Shown here piece by piece: positions 10,926 to 23,299 of a DNA stretch of 64,000 nucleotides. The position numbers and the translations under genes were made by a program. Numbering within the stretch: the first letter of the stretch is position 1; each line of letters begins with the position of its first letter. Source of the DNA: Sabellastarte sp. h YS-2021 (lineage: Eukaryota > Annelida > Polychaeta > Sabellida > Sabellidae); NCBI GenBank assembly GCA_964017235.1, contig OZ024936.1, positions 45,497,028-45,561,027 on the forward strand, given 5' to 3'. Under the pieces are notes generated by a model. It was not told the origin of the DNA. It ran no database searches and saw nothing but the letters and a program-made list of their open reading frames with translations.

Positions 10926-13900
10926 ATGGGGATAATAAAATGGTATTTTGTTTTGTATTTGCCATTTATTGTTTATGCTTTGACAGAGGATGTTTCTGCA
11001 AAACAGGAAGCCAAGAGTAATGTGGTTGAGACTGGTAAAAGTCACAAAAGAATTAAAAGATGTAAGTTTGTATGTGATCATATATTTTATACGCTGACGA
11101 TAGCAACATAGATTGCCATGTGGTGTTACAAAGACATTGCGGGTTATTGTGCACAGATAAATAAAGATGCAGTGTAGACAAAGAATTTATAACTGGAGAA
11201 AAGTAACTGAATTTTACATTTGAATAACTATTAAAAATACATTTTTGGGATAGTTTATTGTACTGCAAATTTCTTAAACATCGTTTTTTTTTCATTCAAA
11301 CTCTATTTGTGCTGTATACATTGGTGATTTGAGGTTATTATAAATTTTCTGTCAATTCACTTTCTATTCATTAGACAAGCAAAACATTGAAAAACTCTTG
11401 TAATAGTTTGGAATGAATGCTTCTTTGTGAGAGATAGTAACCAATGGCTGTCCGAAATGATTGGTATAACTAATTATACCCTTTAGGAATGGTTGTTTTG
11501 TTAAAAGGTATATCAACTCTTATCATACTGGACCAAGTGATCCCTATAATCCCCAAAACAATAACAAAAACTTTTTTATGAAAGACTGTTCCTTGTTAAT
11601 TGCCATATCCCTACAGATGATCAAAGAAACCCAGTAAATTTGCACATTCTATGTATTATGGTCCTCGTTTTTTATTGTTTCATTGTTCATGTAAACTACC
11701 CATTACAGCACAGGTATAATGAGGAGTGCCTTAAGGAGTACAAACATTCTCCTGCGGATTCAGAAGCAAATATTGTGAAAAAATATTTAAAATCCACAAT
11801 TACACACTGTGGATCCGGATCATCTTTGTGGAGGAGTACACCTGAACTTATGTAAGAATAAGAACATAGTGTAATCCAATAGTTTTTGAGTTATAAAGCA
11901 GATGTTGTCAAAAAAACCTTAAACACTTCTGGAGTCTCGCTTCAGATCCAAATCATCTTTAAGGAGGATTGAGTAGCGGGTAGATTCCCCCTAATATGGG
12001 CAAGTGCAACGATTAGAAAGGAAAGGTTGTAGATGGCATCACTTCCAACTAAGCACAGAAGTGTACCTTGTACCTTGTATTCAAATTACTCGGCTCTAAT
12101 TATTTAATAACTGGTTATGTGACCAATAACAAAAACTTTAAATATCATCCTTCACATATACAAGAAAAATACTTGCTCCAGCTTTTGCATCATACAAGAC
12201 CATTATGGATAGTCAATATTGTCAAAATGGATGGTGTAAACAGTGCTTATATGCCAATTTTACAATGTGCCATAATAAACCTGTCGCCAGTGAAACTAAT
12301 TTGCAATTTACCATCACATAGTATACGTAAGGGTATGATTCTAGGTAGATAAAGACACGGTACATTGTGAAAATCTGTTCTAGATGATTCCATTATGACT
12401 GAGATTACAGGTTTGTGGCAGCCATTTTGTATATAATGAGCTCGTATATGACAGTATATTAAGAGTTCCATCCAAGACTGTAAAACGGTGGGAAATTATG
12501 CCTATCTTCGAAAGTCCATATCCAATCCCCACTTTTTACATTGCGATGGTTATTTCAACTCCTTTAATTCAGATAATAAGTAAATCTTTAAAATGTTGTC
12601 ATCTTGTTCCTTTATTACTTCTCCTCTATAGTTCTGTAGGAGAATAGCACAAAATCTAATCAGCCAATTCCCCGGGTGGTGCATATTCTGAATCTTTGTC
12701 ACAACAGATTACTAACAACTAGCTACTTGTTGGTAGCTAAGCATTTTTCGGGGCTTGGGACCAATGTTTAAAATAGTCGGTAAGGGCAAGTTTTATTTTC
12801 CCGGCTTGTCGTGGGGGGTCGGTAAAATATAAAACATGTTTGATATTTCCCCGACTCTTCTTACAGTCCCGTGATAGGATCCAAATATTCAGCCTTGACC
12901 TAGTTTCAGATTTTTTTATTGGTCGACACTTGATTCTCTTTCTGCCCATAAATTCATCAAAAACTGTAATGGCAATATTGACTGCAAGTCTGGTCGTGGT
13001 GATTCTGTATGTTTCTCCAGTACTGTCAGTTTGTCAGTATGGATTGTCAGTACCTGCCACGGCTTGTCTGTTATGGGTTTAGGGGTTATTCTAGTACTTT
13101 CCAGACTAGTCATGTACAAAATATCCCGACCCCAAGGCAGTGTATCACGACCTGTTGGGGAGGTGAAACCGACCCGAATTTTTTCCTCCTTTCTTCGTGG
13201 ATCTTTGTCCCGGACCCCCGACTTTTGCAGCCGACCACAGAGTCGTAAGGTCAGCTCCAGTGGAACACCCACATTAAATATACTCTACTAGGGCTGTTTT
13301 ACTTTTATTATCCATCACTTTAATATATAATAAGCGATAGGAGTCCATACTTAACTATTGGCTAGAGCTTAAGACAAATGGGCAGACTTGCATTTATTAA
13401 AGTATGGATGTATGGATGGATATAATAAATTACTGAACCTTGAGTATTCTGCTATGGCAATTCTGATGTTGTATAACTCATGTTTGCTTCTTTAGTAGAT
13501 GATGAATTTTGTTTGCTTGTTAGTTGTCTTGCTTTCTAAAAAAATAGCTTACCTCCATTTTCTGTCTAGTATCAATTATTCCATTACTCTTATACTCATG
13601 TTTGTGGGGGAGGCCGGGTGGTGTAGTGAGTAATACACTCAGCTCCCGCCTCTTAAGTTGATGGTTTGAAACCCCTAGACCAGACCCTATGTGGGAAAGT
13701 TGGTAGTTGCTTACCGATACCCCCCAGTTTACAATGCAGAATCTTGACCAACTGGTATATACTGGTTTTGTCTCCCTTAAAACTACCTGCCGTGATATTA
13801 CTTGTACAGTGTGTTGAAAGCAATGTTAAGTCCAAATAAATCAAATATATTCATGTTTGTGGACTACGTGCACATTTTTTTGTTCAGGCTATTTTTCAAA

Positions 13901-14835
13901 TCTAGCCATATTTATGTTGCACTGAAATGCAAAATTACTTATAGCCCTTGCTTGAAATCATGCAGTATTGTTACTTTCTCTAATTCTATAATGAATTATT
14001 TTTACAGTTTTTTTCTGTAAATGAAAGGCACCTCTAAAGATTAAAATCAAAGCTAATCTAGGAATTGTTTTAACTTCATTTAGTTTGGTTCGTTTTAACT
14101 GCTGTTTGCTTCTAGGCTGCTCCTTCAAAGATATATATGGTTTCACTATAACAGTTATTTGATATTATTTGAATTATTTTTGTACATTAGGAATATTTTC
14201 AACAGGTTTTGTTGTTTTATTGCACATGTAACCATATGTATTTCACAGAGTATTTTCAGAGTCTAACCAACCAGAGACAAGAAAAATGTTTTAAAATTGA
14301 CAGTTATCCTTCCATCTAAATGATATATTTCCTAACCAAATCTCAGTTGACCCCTGTACCTGTTCATTTTATAGCCTATGGTGAAGACTATGGTATTGGT
14401 GAATATGATGCAGTGTACAGCCAGCTTGCCACAGCTGCTAAGTCAGGTTACAGCAAGAAACGCAGGCGTTCAAGGAAGAAGAAGGTGGTTCATATCCTTG
14501 ACTGTCATGACGGACACGATTGTCATGGAGACGACAGTCATGAAATTAGCTTTGACCACTACGATTACCACGATGACCACAGCTACCATGATTACCATGG
14601 AGATTATCATGATGACCATGGATTTTATGATTATCATTACGGCGGTGGTGGTGGACATGGAGATTACCATTATGATGAACACGATGATCATGGCCATTAT
14701 CATTATGATGATTACGATGACCATCATGGCGGAGGTTATGGACACAAGAAGTCGGTGTACAAACCAAAGATAGTGATCATAAAGAAAATTATTTCTCAGT
14801 CCACTACAACCCAGCCACTGCCTCCACCTTCCTAG
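10926..14835 (+). CDS. His/Asp/Tyr-rich secreted protein 3 (two exons)
   Basis: Exon 1 is 10926-11061 and exon 2 is 14375-14835; about 198 aa. The 3.3-kb phase-1 intron (GTAAGT...TTATAG) contains a Harbinger-related element and a SINE. A signal peptide (MGIIKWYFVLYLPFIVYA) precedes an acidic/Lys propeptide ending R-I-K-R at the junction. The mature protein lacks the long Tyr/Pro-rich part of genes 1 and 2. It starts SYGEDYGIGEYDAVY, then has a strongly basic block (KKRRRSRKKK) and the signature KVVHILD88-C89-HDGHDC95. The His field carries a Gly-rich break (GGGGG) and tandem HYDDYDDHH-like units. The strap VYKPKIVIIKKII starts at V173, followed by STTTQPLPPPS. A codon frame starting at the ATG 14320 is intronic and should not be used as the start. 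Function unknown. Confidence 0.85.
12755..13290. mobile_element. Non-autonomous Harbinger-related element in intron of His-rich gene 3
   Basis: The right part (about 13080-13287, ending 'agctccagtggaacaccc') parallels the right terminal region of the Harbinger copy at 26690-26995, including 'tcttgttggggg'-like and 'actgacccaacatttttgct'-like steps. The left part resembles 3215-3300. No transposase is present. The left terminus is uncertain. Confidence 0.45.
13596..13862 (+). repeat. SINE B copy 1 (tRNA-derived) in intron of His-rich gene 3
   Basis: A tRNA-like head ('ggtggtgtagtgagtaatac', B box 'ggtttgaaacccc') is followed by the family body 'gggaaagttggtagttgctt' and a tail ending in 'aataaatcaaat'. 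The 12-bp target-site duplication TCATGTTTGTGG (13596-13607 and 13851-13862) bounds the copy. Confidence 0.85.
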
Positions 14836-16500
14836 ATATAGCCAGTCTTTTTCGGGTGGAAAAAGTATCTGTTGGATTATTGATGTCAAACACTGTAAAT
14901 TTAGTCAGAGTTACCCATCCATTTTAAGGTAAAAGTTATATAAGGTTTTTTTATTTTACAGTGGTATGAACAGTAATCCGGGAATCTTTTTTTTCTTGTC
15001 CTGGTGAACGTAAAGAAATCCACAAACATGTTACGGGACTGGTTATTGAATACATTATTGTTTTAGGCTTTTAAATGGCTGATACTCTATCAAAACAATA
15101 AGAACTTTTGTGAAATATCTCACATTTTGCTTTATATTTGCCAAGTTAACACATTAATTTTACTCATTTTAGTATATCGGGCCAAATATATTTCCAGGTA
15201 TAAATAATAACTCATCATGTAGTTAAGTTTTACCATATTATATTTCTGAGCCATCAGAAATAAAATTCATTTCTGTGTGAAAAAGGAATAAGATTAACTG
15301 TACAAGGGACCACATGGTGAGGCAACTGACTTTGATGTGTTGCTGACAAAGAACAGTTTACATGGAGGGAGGGTAAAACCATTTTAAATGTGTAAGATGA
15401 AAACAACTAATTTCTAAAGAAAAATGTTGCAAAAAATTTAACATGAAAAACTCTCAATATATGTACAGTTACTGGGATATATAAGTATATATGTGTGTGT
15501 ATGCGTGTGACCATTTGAATAAATCTGTGTCATAAAAGTCATTGGTGACTTCACTGACTTGGCCTCATGACTTCTGCACTAGAACTCTTTTTATATCTGT
15601 TCAAAAAATAGACAAGTTGATATTAGTTCTCATAGAAGTACCATAAATTTATTTTATCCCTTTTTACCTCACTAGGACAAGTGCCTTGCTCTTTCTATTG
15701 CTATGTTTCTAACACAGTGGATACTGTGCAAAGATGATAAATAATCTTATACAACTAAAAGCAATGTTCCAAAACATGAGATCCATTTCAGTTAATGTAG
15801 CTTTTAGACATGTTATTTTTATCCACCACGGAAACGTTCAAACATATGCTGTGTCTACAAAATAGAGTCAAAAGCCTTTCCTTGTTTCATATCAAACTTT
15901 AATTTACTTCCTCCACTTTGGTATTGATGTAGCAGTTAAAAATGAATTTATATGGCACACCATATGCCCTGAAGGTAAACGAGAAGGTGTACTGAACTTA
16001 AGTGACATTGTGTTGATAGTGAGTTATTTAATATGTAAATTGAAGAAGAACACAATCAGCTGAAGCTTTTTTTAGGCTTTGTTTCGCTTGATTCTATTTC
16101 ACTCTAACATTATACTTTCTAATCTCTATTTCAAAGTTTTTAACGAGGTTGCAATCTTCTAATCATAGAAATATGTCAGAAGTAGGGCCGTGTGTCACTA
16201 CAGCTAGTGACAGTGAATTAATGCGAGTTCAGTAGCCACAGCCTGACTTCTTTGTGGGGAACAATATATCATCTGTTGAGCAGAATTAAAATCATTGAAA
16301 TTCAAATCTTAGCTTTCAGTAATATCATCTTTTTGATGTTAATGTTCTATTTCTTTGATCCAAAAAGGAAAAAACAACAAAGGAACAATTATTGATAACA
16401 TTATATGGACCACTTGCTGAAAAAGAATGGTCTTTGTAAGAACTGAACAAGTTCCAGAGGAAAACTTTTGTTTTATAAATATGACTTTCTTTAATATCAA
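14836..16500. other. 3' region of gene 3 and spacer
   Basis: Contains a candidate poly(A) signal AATAAA at 15259-15264, rather far from the stop codon. The remainder is AT-rich, without recognised genes or repeats. Confidence 0.4.
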
Positions 16501-16504
16501 GCCT

Positions 16505-17060
16505 TGTAACTCACTTTTAATCTTGAGCTCTAGCGCGGTTTGTGCTTCTACAGATCACGTTTTTCAAGTCAATGGACTTTCATAAATTGTGGTATAGTGT
16601 GAAGATTCTGACTCTCATCACTGATCAAGTTAAGTGAAACTTAATTTGGCTATGTTAATACTTGGATGGGTGACCATCTGAGTTCTAGGCCTGGTTTGGG
16701 ATGTATTAGACTGTGAATTTATTTTTGTCAGCAGGTGTTTTTGTCTAGTGCACTACTCGTGTCTCTTTCGATTCACAGCTCGTGCACATACTGTACAAGT
16801 ACTCTTAAGTTACTGACATTCCCCTAACTGTAAGAAAGAGGCTCCACGATGACCATTTATCAATAGTTTTGGAGATACTTTAACCTGAAACCAAGGAATT
16901 GACCCAATGTCAGAGGATCGTCATTTTAAGTGATCATCCAAGCCCCCATATATCTGCCTGTACCTGGGTTTGAACCCACATCTTCTCTGTTCCCAGGTGA
17001 GTGTATTACCCACATGGCCACAGTGGCAGGTAGACCGAAAGGCTTTTGGGTCTTGTTATC
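16505..17060 (+). repeat. SINE C copy 1 (5S rRNA-derived), split by SINE A copy 1
   Basis: The segment 'aatacttggatgggtgacca', preceded by 'catcactgatcaagttaagt', matches the internal promoter half of 5S rRNA. The head is 'gagctctagcg...gtgcttctacagatc' and the tail 'agctcgtgcacatagaccgaaag'. The tail is interrupted after 16790 by a reverse-strand SINE A and resumes at about 17031 with 'tagaccgaaaggc'. Confidence 0.75.
16791..17030 (-). repeat. SINE A copy 1, nested in SINE C
   Basis: Reverse-strand tRNA-derived SINE: 'tacctgggtttgaacccaca' is the complement of the B-box region, and 'ttactgacattcccctaact' is the body. It parallels 34211-34520 and 46409-46712. It lies exactly within the 'cacata/gaccgaaag' tail of a 5S-type SINE. 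Confidence 0.8.
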
Positions 17061-18049
17061 TTTAATTAAATAACACTCATTTTGTGTATTGGTTATACGT
17101 GAGTTCTGTGGAATACAAATAGTAGCTAAAATACATAAATGTGGAAACCATGGATTCCCTTAAAAGTTATGTGTACCCCACTTATTGACAAAATTGTTAT
17201 CAGTCTCTTTTGCTTAGATGTATTGGTATTTGTATAATTATATCTCATGAGCAGAAGGCTCTTTTTAAATTTGAACCCACTTGTCTATGCACAACAACAA
17301 AGATCTACTGCAATGCAATTAACAATAACCTTCAAACAATAGCCATTGAATTTGGCCAATTTGACAATATATTCATGTCACAGAAAAACATGACGCTATT
17401 TTAAAAACAATCTTTGGTGAGTAAGTTTTTGCGCTTTTTAAATCCCTCTTGGTATTTTTCTCATTAATCACATTACTGTTTATGTAGTATCTTAGCTTTT
17501 GCATTATATATCAATCTAATTTGTTGTTTCAAAAAATATCATATTCTTCATATAATTTGAAACATATATAAAAAGAATTAGGAACAACATTGGTATTATT
17601 TGGGGTAGTCTTAAAGTGTCTTCTATCTATTTCACCCACTTCACATAGCAGAACGTTGATGGTGTCATTTAATATGCAGAAACTGTGGACTAAACTGGTG
17701 ATGAAAACTGTGCATTGAGTCTCATTAAAGTAAGCGTGCAAATTGAGCTTAATGCAATTAACTGAAGGCTATGAGTCCACTTCTAAATACCTTGATAAGT
17801 CTACATGACTAAACTACTGATAGCATTTCTATTAAAGTCAGAAAACTGTGAGAATCTCTCATTTGGTGCTAAGATGCAAACTGCAAAACATGGAAAGTTG
17901 TTGAAAAGCTCACTCAAGAAAAAAATAACCTCAAAAGAAAGAGTTGATATTGATACTTTGACCTATACTTGAGGATAGTTACATAGTTGTCAACATACCT
18001 GTATATATATATATATATATATTTAAGTAGTATTGCATTGAATGAAGAA
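17061..18049. other. Spacer upstream of His-rich gene 4
   Basis: AT-rich, with no gene recognised. A (TA)n tract at about 18001-18021 lies some 30 bp before the chosen ATG of gene 4 and could act as a TATA element, but it may be just a microsatellite. Confidence 0.35.
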
Positions 18050-20704
18050 ATGTATAAAATTTGGATTTTTCTGACTGCTTTTGTTGCCTTGTTGATGGTA
18101 TCTGGCGCTAATCCATTAATAAAGAAGAAATCTACCAAGGATGTGGATTCCAAAGTCCACTCCAGGATTAAGAGAGGTGAGATTTGGTAAATGTATAATA
18201 GTATATTTTGTACACAAATATTAATCAATTGTTGATACATAAAACTGCCATAAAATGTATAATTGAAGCATTCTCACACACAAAAATAAATTGTTTCAGA
18301 AGGAAACAACCTGTCTCCGAAACTGCTATTTTTATAGCCCTTTGTACACCTATACACAATGTTATATTTTTATTTTCATATAACTCACAACAAATACAGT
18401 GAAGAGTTACTGTAACTTTCAGACTTTCTGTTTTGAAATAATATTAATCTGTACTGTAACTTTCAGACTTTCTGTTTTGAAATAATATTAATCTGCACTG
18501 TAACTTTCAGACTTTCTGTTTTGAAATAATATTAATCTGTTTTCACTATTCTAAACTGATGTTGAGGTCATTTTGAATTCATGAAAATGAATTGTAAATC
18601 ATGTTGATCTTTCATATTTTTGATCTGAAGATTACATCACGCATGGGTGGATAAGGGTTGATCAAGATTTGTGTTTCAATAGAAACTCATTCCAGTGACA
18701 TATTAATACTAGTATCATATTAACAGCATTGCGTACTGTCCAATAAAGCTTCGGAATTAATGTGAATGTAATTTCCTATGTCTTAAACTAATGGTGATGC
18801 ATGCAAGTTCAGTTCATCCACATTAAATGTTTATAAAGAACGTCTTGTTAATTATCAATGAATATGCTCAGAAGGCAAAGCTTTGTCCATCAAAGCTGCT
18901 TCCACCAAAACAGATTTGATTCAATAGCAGTGTTTTTTTTAAATTAAACAGAGTGGTTTTTTCTTCATTTTGACACAGTGTAATTAACAAGAGTCTGGCA
19001 AATTCAAAACCTGAGGGCTTATTTAGTAGTCCAATCAATGCCACATTTGAACTTTTTTGTATTAAATTCTGTGAGCTGTTTGTGTTAACAAAACGTTATG
19101 TTGGCCCATATTTTTGTTCATTATATGCGTGACTAAACTATTGTATGTGCACTGACATGACAGTACTATAAAAATAATGTGCCAGTCACTTCTAGACCTT
19201 ATCATCTTTACAGAGGAAAACACGAATCTTTCCACAGATCCATCCTTTGTCGAGTTGTTTAACATTTAAGAAGAGGCTCTCACTGTGATCACCATCTTGT
19301 CTTCTCATCCGCCATCTTTAATTGATTTTACTTTAATGATCACACCTTCGTTTGTCTTTTATCTTTAGTCTATTGTGTTGTCACCGTTTGTGTGCAAGAA
19401 GTACGAAATATTTGTAAAAAAAAATAAGTAAAAGCACACATTCTGGAGAATCAATCTGGATTCATATCTGAATCATCTTTGAGGACTAAACCAAGGGTAA
19501 ACCATTACTTGTGTGAAGACGTGACACAGATCCAATGTGTTGTTTCTTAGTTATGCACGCCCACAAACTGACCCGATTTTGTAGACCCTCAACACACTCG
19601 CTGGGGGCAAGGATAAACATGTCGTTTGAATATCTCAACATATCCTACCTGAATTAACAATGTGTTCCCATGTATCAAAAATCCAAATTCATTATTTCTA
19701 TGAAGTTACCATCACCACAATATATCCAGCATTCGACATATAATTAGCTTCCAAGTTGTATATAGGCACAGAATAAACCAATTTTAATTTAGTAGTTATC
19801 ATAGACTTAATCTTCCAGTTCATGATCGCCTTGTTCTGCGCCAATATAAATGTTAAACTATCCTGTTGACTTTTTCAGGAATACCATATCCCCAGTTAAA
19901 TGCTGACAAATTTGTGGAACTTCCAACTTTGTTTGTTATCGGTCCAGATTAGTTTATTATGTGGCAAACTTTCTCTCTGTTTTAGGCTGCACCAATTGAA
20001 CTTAATTTCATCTTGCAGTTATATCTTAGTTTTCAATTACAAAGACTGCAACAATCCATACCATGCCAAATCATTCAAAACCCTTTTTAGTATAGCAAGT
20101 TATTTGATAGAATGAAAAATTGTATCTGTTGTTCAGCCTTCTACAGTAGGTCCTAAATTATGGATGCTTTCAAACTTATAAAACTCTGATCTCAGTGGAT
20201 CCTTTTTGGATTTTATTACAGAGTTGGCATCATTAGATCACAGTGTGATAATACATCTATGTTTCAGCCTACTACAGTAACTTTGACGACCATGCTCGCA
20301 GAGGTGGAAGAGGTGGGAGAGGTAGGAATAAGAAGGTACTCCACATTGTAGACTGCCATGATTCTCATGATTGTGACTCATTCAACCATCATCCAGTCAG
20401 CTTTGGTCATAACGATTACCATAATGATTACCACAATGATTATCACAACGATTATCATGATGATTACCATAACGATTACCATGATTATCAAAATGATTAC
20501 CACAGCTTTGATCATGGTGATTACCACAATGATTACCATGATGATTACCATGATGGTGAGTATGATTACCACTATGGAAACTCCCATAGCAGCAAACATG
20601 GTGGCTCATCTGGTGGATACGGAAACAAGAACGTCTACAAACCAAAAGTGGTGATTGTGAAGAAGATCATCACCCAATCCACCACAACTGTACCTGCAGG
20701 ATAA
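18050..20704 (+). CDS. His/Asn/Asp/Tyr-rich secreted protein 4 (two exons)
   Basis: Exon 1 is 18050-18176 and exon 2 is 20268-20704; about 187 aa. The phase-1 intron is GTGAGA...TTTCAG. The ATG at 18050 gives a good signal peptide (MYKIWIFLTAFVALLMVSG); an upstream in-frame ATG at 17987 would add a stretch encoded by the TA repeat and is unlikely. The propeptide ends S-R-I-K-R at the junction. The mature protein begins AYYSNFDDHARRGGRGGRGR, so its basic block is Arg/Gly-rich. The signature is KVLHIVD71-C72-HDSHDC78. The repeat field uses NDYH units (Asn replacing Asp) rather than DDYH, making it less acidic. The strap is VYKPKVVIVKKII (from V165) and STTTVPAG. Exon 2 lacks an early ATG, so ordinary ORF scans miss it. 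Confidence 0.86.
18409..18540. repeat. 44-bp tandem repeat, three copies, in intron of His-rich gene 4
   Basis: Three nearly identical 44-bp units beginning 'actgtaactttcagactttc' and ending 'attaatctgt'. They differ at a single base, indicating recent expansion. Confidence 0.95.
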
Positions 20705-21875
20705 ATGAACTTCATATCCAGGAGACTTACACTTGTGTTGCATTAGATTTAAACATTTATCAAATAATGTGGAATACAAATATATCGCAGAAAAAGAATT
20801 TGATCATGAAACTTACTTTTAATATAAATTTAAGAGAAAGATTGTGCATGTTTAACCCGTAAGAAGAAAGATGTAAAATTTTGTGACCTGATTTTTGATC
20901 CAGTAGTATTTAGAATGCAAATTTTAACTGTTTAATTGTGAAAATGATCCACATGTTGATAATAAAAATATATATTTTATATATATATAACTTATAGATG
21001 AAGGAATCAATATTTTGTCTCATAGGTTTAGTACCAATATGTACCTAATATACTTAGTGATGTATTTTTGTAAATGTTGCTCTTATCATTTATTAACTTA
21101 AGTAATTATTCTTTTAATTTTGGAACTAAAAAGCGAAAATCAATTGTCTCTGAATATGTTCTTGTACATATACACTCGTTTCTTGAATAAATATTTTATT
21201 TTAATTCATTTGTTTGTGTGTGATGGATAATTATTGCTTATTCCAGGATTTTAATCGTTGTTCACACAATGATGTACTCTTGTACAATGGTTCAAGCACA
21301 GTTCCATGTTAACAGACATGACAATTCTGTGATGTGGACACACCTTCATATTTCAGCTCGTCCAAGCTGTTTTGGAAGACCAAATTCGATAAAATAAACC
21401 AGTGTTGTAGCTTCCATAGATTAGCTTCAAGGCAGTTGCAAATTAGCTTCAGATAATGTGTCACTGCTTCTAATATATGTAAGTCAGGTTCAGACTGATA
21501 TTCCATGAGAGAATGCAAAGATATTTACAATGGTCAAATACATGCAAGGACTAATTTTGAAACATGAAATGTTTCTACAAAATAAACATACTTCTCAATT
21601 TACATTATTTCAACACATGCCACTGTGATTTTTCATATTTGGGGTCTTCAATTGGTAGAAGTGCTGTATAAGGAGAGAAGTATTCGCCAAGTACAAGCCA
21701 AGTCTATATGCGCTCATCCCTCTAATGCCAAGGAATAAAGCTATTTAAGGACGAAAGCAAATTATTAGTAAAGACTGAAAAACGTATTTTTTTGTTTTCA
21801 TTTTAAAAACTATTTCTTAAAAAATCCACTTTTGGTTTAACACAAGCTGTCAGTTCTGTGCGGCTTCAACTATAC
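20705..21875. other. 3' region of His-rich gene 4 and spacer
   Basis: AATAAA at 21186-21191 is a candidate poly(A) signal about 480 bp after the stop. A (TA)n stretch lies near 20970-20990. No other gene is seen. Confidence 0.4.
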
Positions 21876-21952
21876 AAGTAGCAATATTGAGGACTTACCC
21901 CAATATGACCATGGCTGTTGAACTGGACGTAAAACCCCAACTTTGAACTATT
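21876..21952 (+). repeat. SINE D copy 3, 3' part
   Basis: The family tail 'atgaccatggctgttgaact' and 'ggacgtaaaaccccaacttt' is present. The tRNA-like head is missing or too diverged to see. Confidence 0.6.
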
Positions 21953-23295
21953 AACAACGCCAACATACAACATACCAGGTGTGACTATGTGAAAAGCCTA
22001 GTGTACGTGAAACCAGTATTTTACCTGTACTGGCTGCGTGATATAGGTAATAAACGTTATAGCATCAATGCTAGAGTCATCAACAATTCTCTCAGTGTAC
22101 TTCCTGGAAAAAATGAACCACTCTTACCTTATCAGTGACTGGATTTGTTTTAATTTGTTGCTTTTTATTTCCTATTTTCTACATTCTAGTTGAATATGAA
22201 GGTTTCATTTCTCTCTGCAGCAAATATGTTGAAAACATTTGTTCCTCAGAACTTTTACAATATGAGCGAGAACCGTTATTTGCCACATACACAAGGCACT
22301 GACTTAGCAACTTTGTTCTCAGAAAAATAAATCATTCGGATTTTGGTCAGACAACCTGATTGGTTTCTCAGGAACTATGTGTTTGGGCACTATTTTTTTG
22401 TTTTGCAAATGCTTCCTCTTTTGTGAGATCTAATATTACAATCACAAAGTTTAACAATGACTTCTTCAAAAGTGACATGTATTGAGATGTAAAGAAGGTG
22501 TCATTTTCAGTGTGGCGCATCTGATAAAAACCGACATTTGATCACCTTTTCTGTCCTTGTGACGGATCTGATGCAGATGTTGGAGAACATCATCCAGTAT
22601 GACCTTTGGATCAGAAGGCCTAAGCCAAGTATCAGTAACATCTGTATTTTTAAGAAAATAAACTCACTGAAGGCTTGTGCTTTATTTCAAAGTGACCTTG
22701 CATTGGGCAAGAAACCCCTAATTTTAGTTCCCAAAGGGCCTTGATTTAGCTGAAGTACCTCAGAGCATTAGAATAATGGAACACCACCGATTTACACTTC
22801 TAAAGGTGTATGTGTGACTCACCTTCCGGACCCCTGTACAGTGACAAAAGCAGTATTACTACAATCAGGGGTTATGTGATAAACTGGGATGGATAGTCAT
22901 TAGTGAAATAGAGTGGATATTTGGTCGAAGAGGCAGTACTTACCCTAGCCACTGAGAGAGTGGAAATACAAAACCAAAAAGTGTAATGAAACCACTTTAC
23001 AAAGGTAAAATGTGCACATACATTATGTTAATATAAGTTTTAGGGAGGCTTTTGCAGATGGAAGTCTATTTTCGTGTGCATACCTCAAGAATATTTGTCA
23101 TATAGCTGTGTATGAATATAATCGATAATTAGACCATATCTTTACATTATTTGAAATAATCATATCAAGATATTGTCTTCACAGAGATTCATTGTCAATA
23201 GTGAATTTTAAACCCAAAGGTGGACTTTGTATCAACTTTTTATCCATGTTGTGTATCAAAGTTCTGTATGTTATGTCACTATAATATAACTGACC
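21953..23295. other. Gene-free spacer
   Basis: AT-rich DNA. Short reading frames are scattered without recognisable homology, splice structure or repeats. Confidence 0.4.
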
Positions 23296-23299
23296 AAAT

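Noticed and set aside
16590-16700. Possible 5S rRNA gene
   Set aside because: Similarity covers only the internal promoter part, and the same core recurs in four copies with shared non-5S flanks.
18409-18540. CRISPR-like array
   Set aside because: Direct tandem repeats without spacers, in an animal intron.
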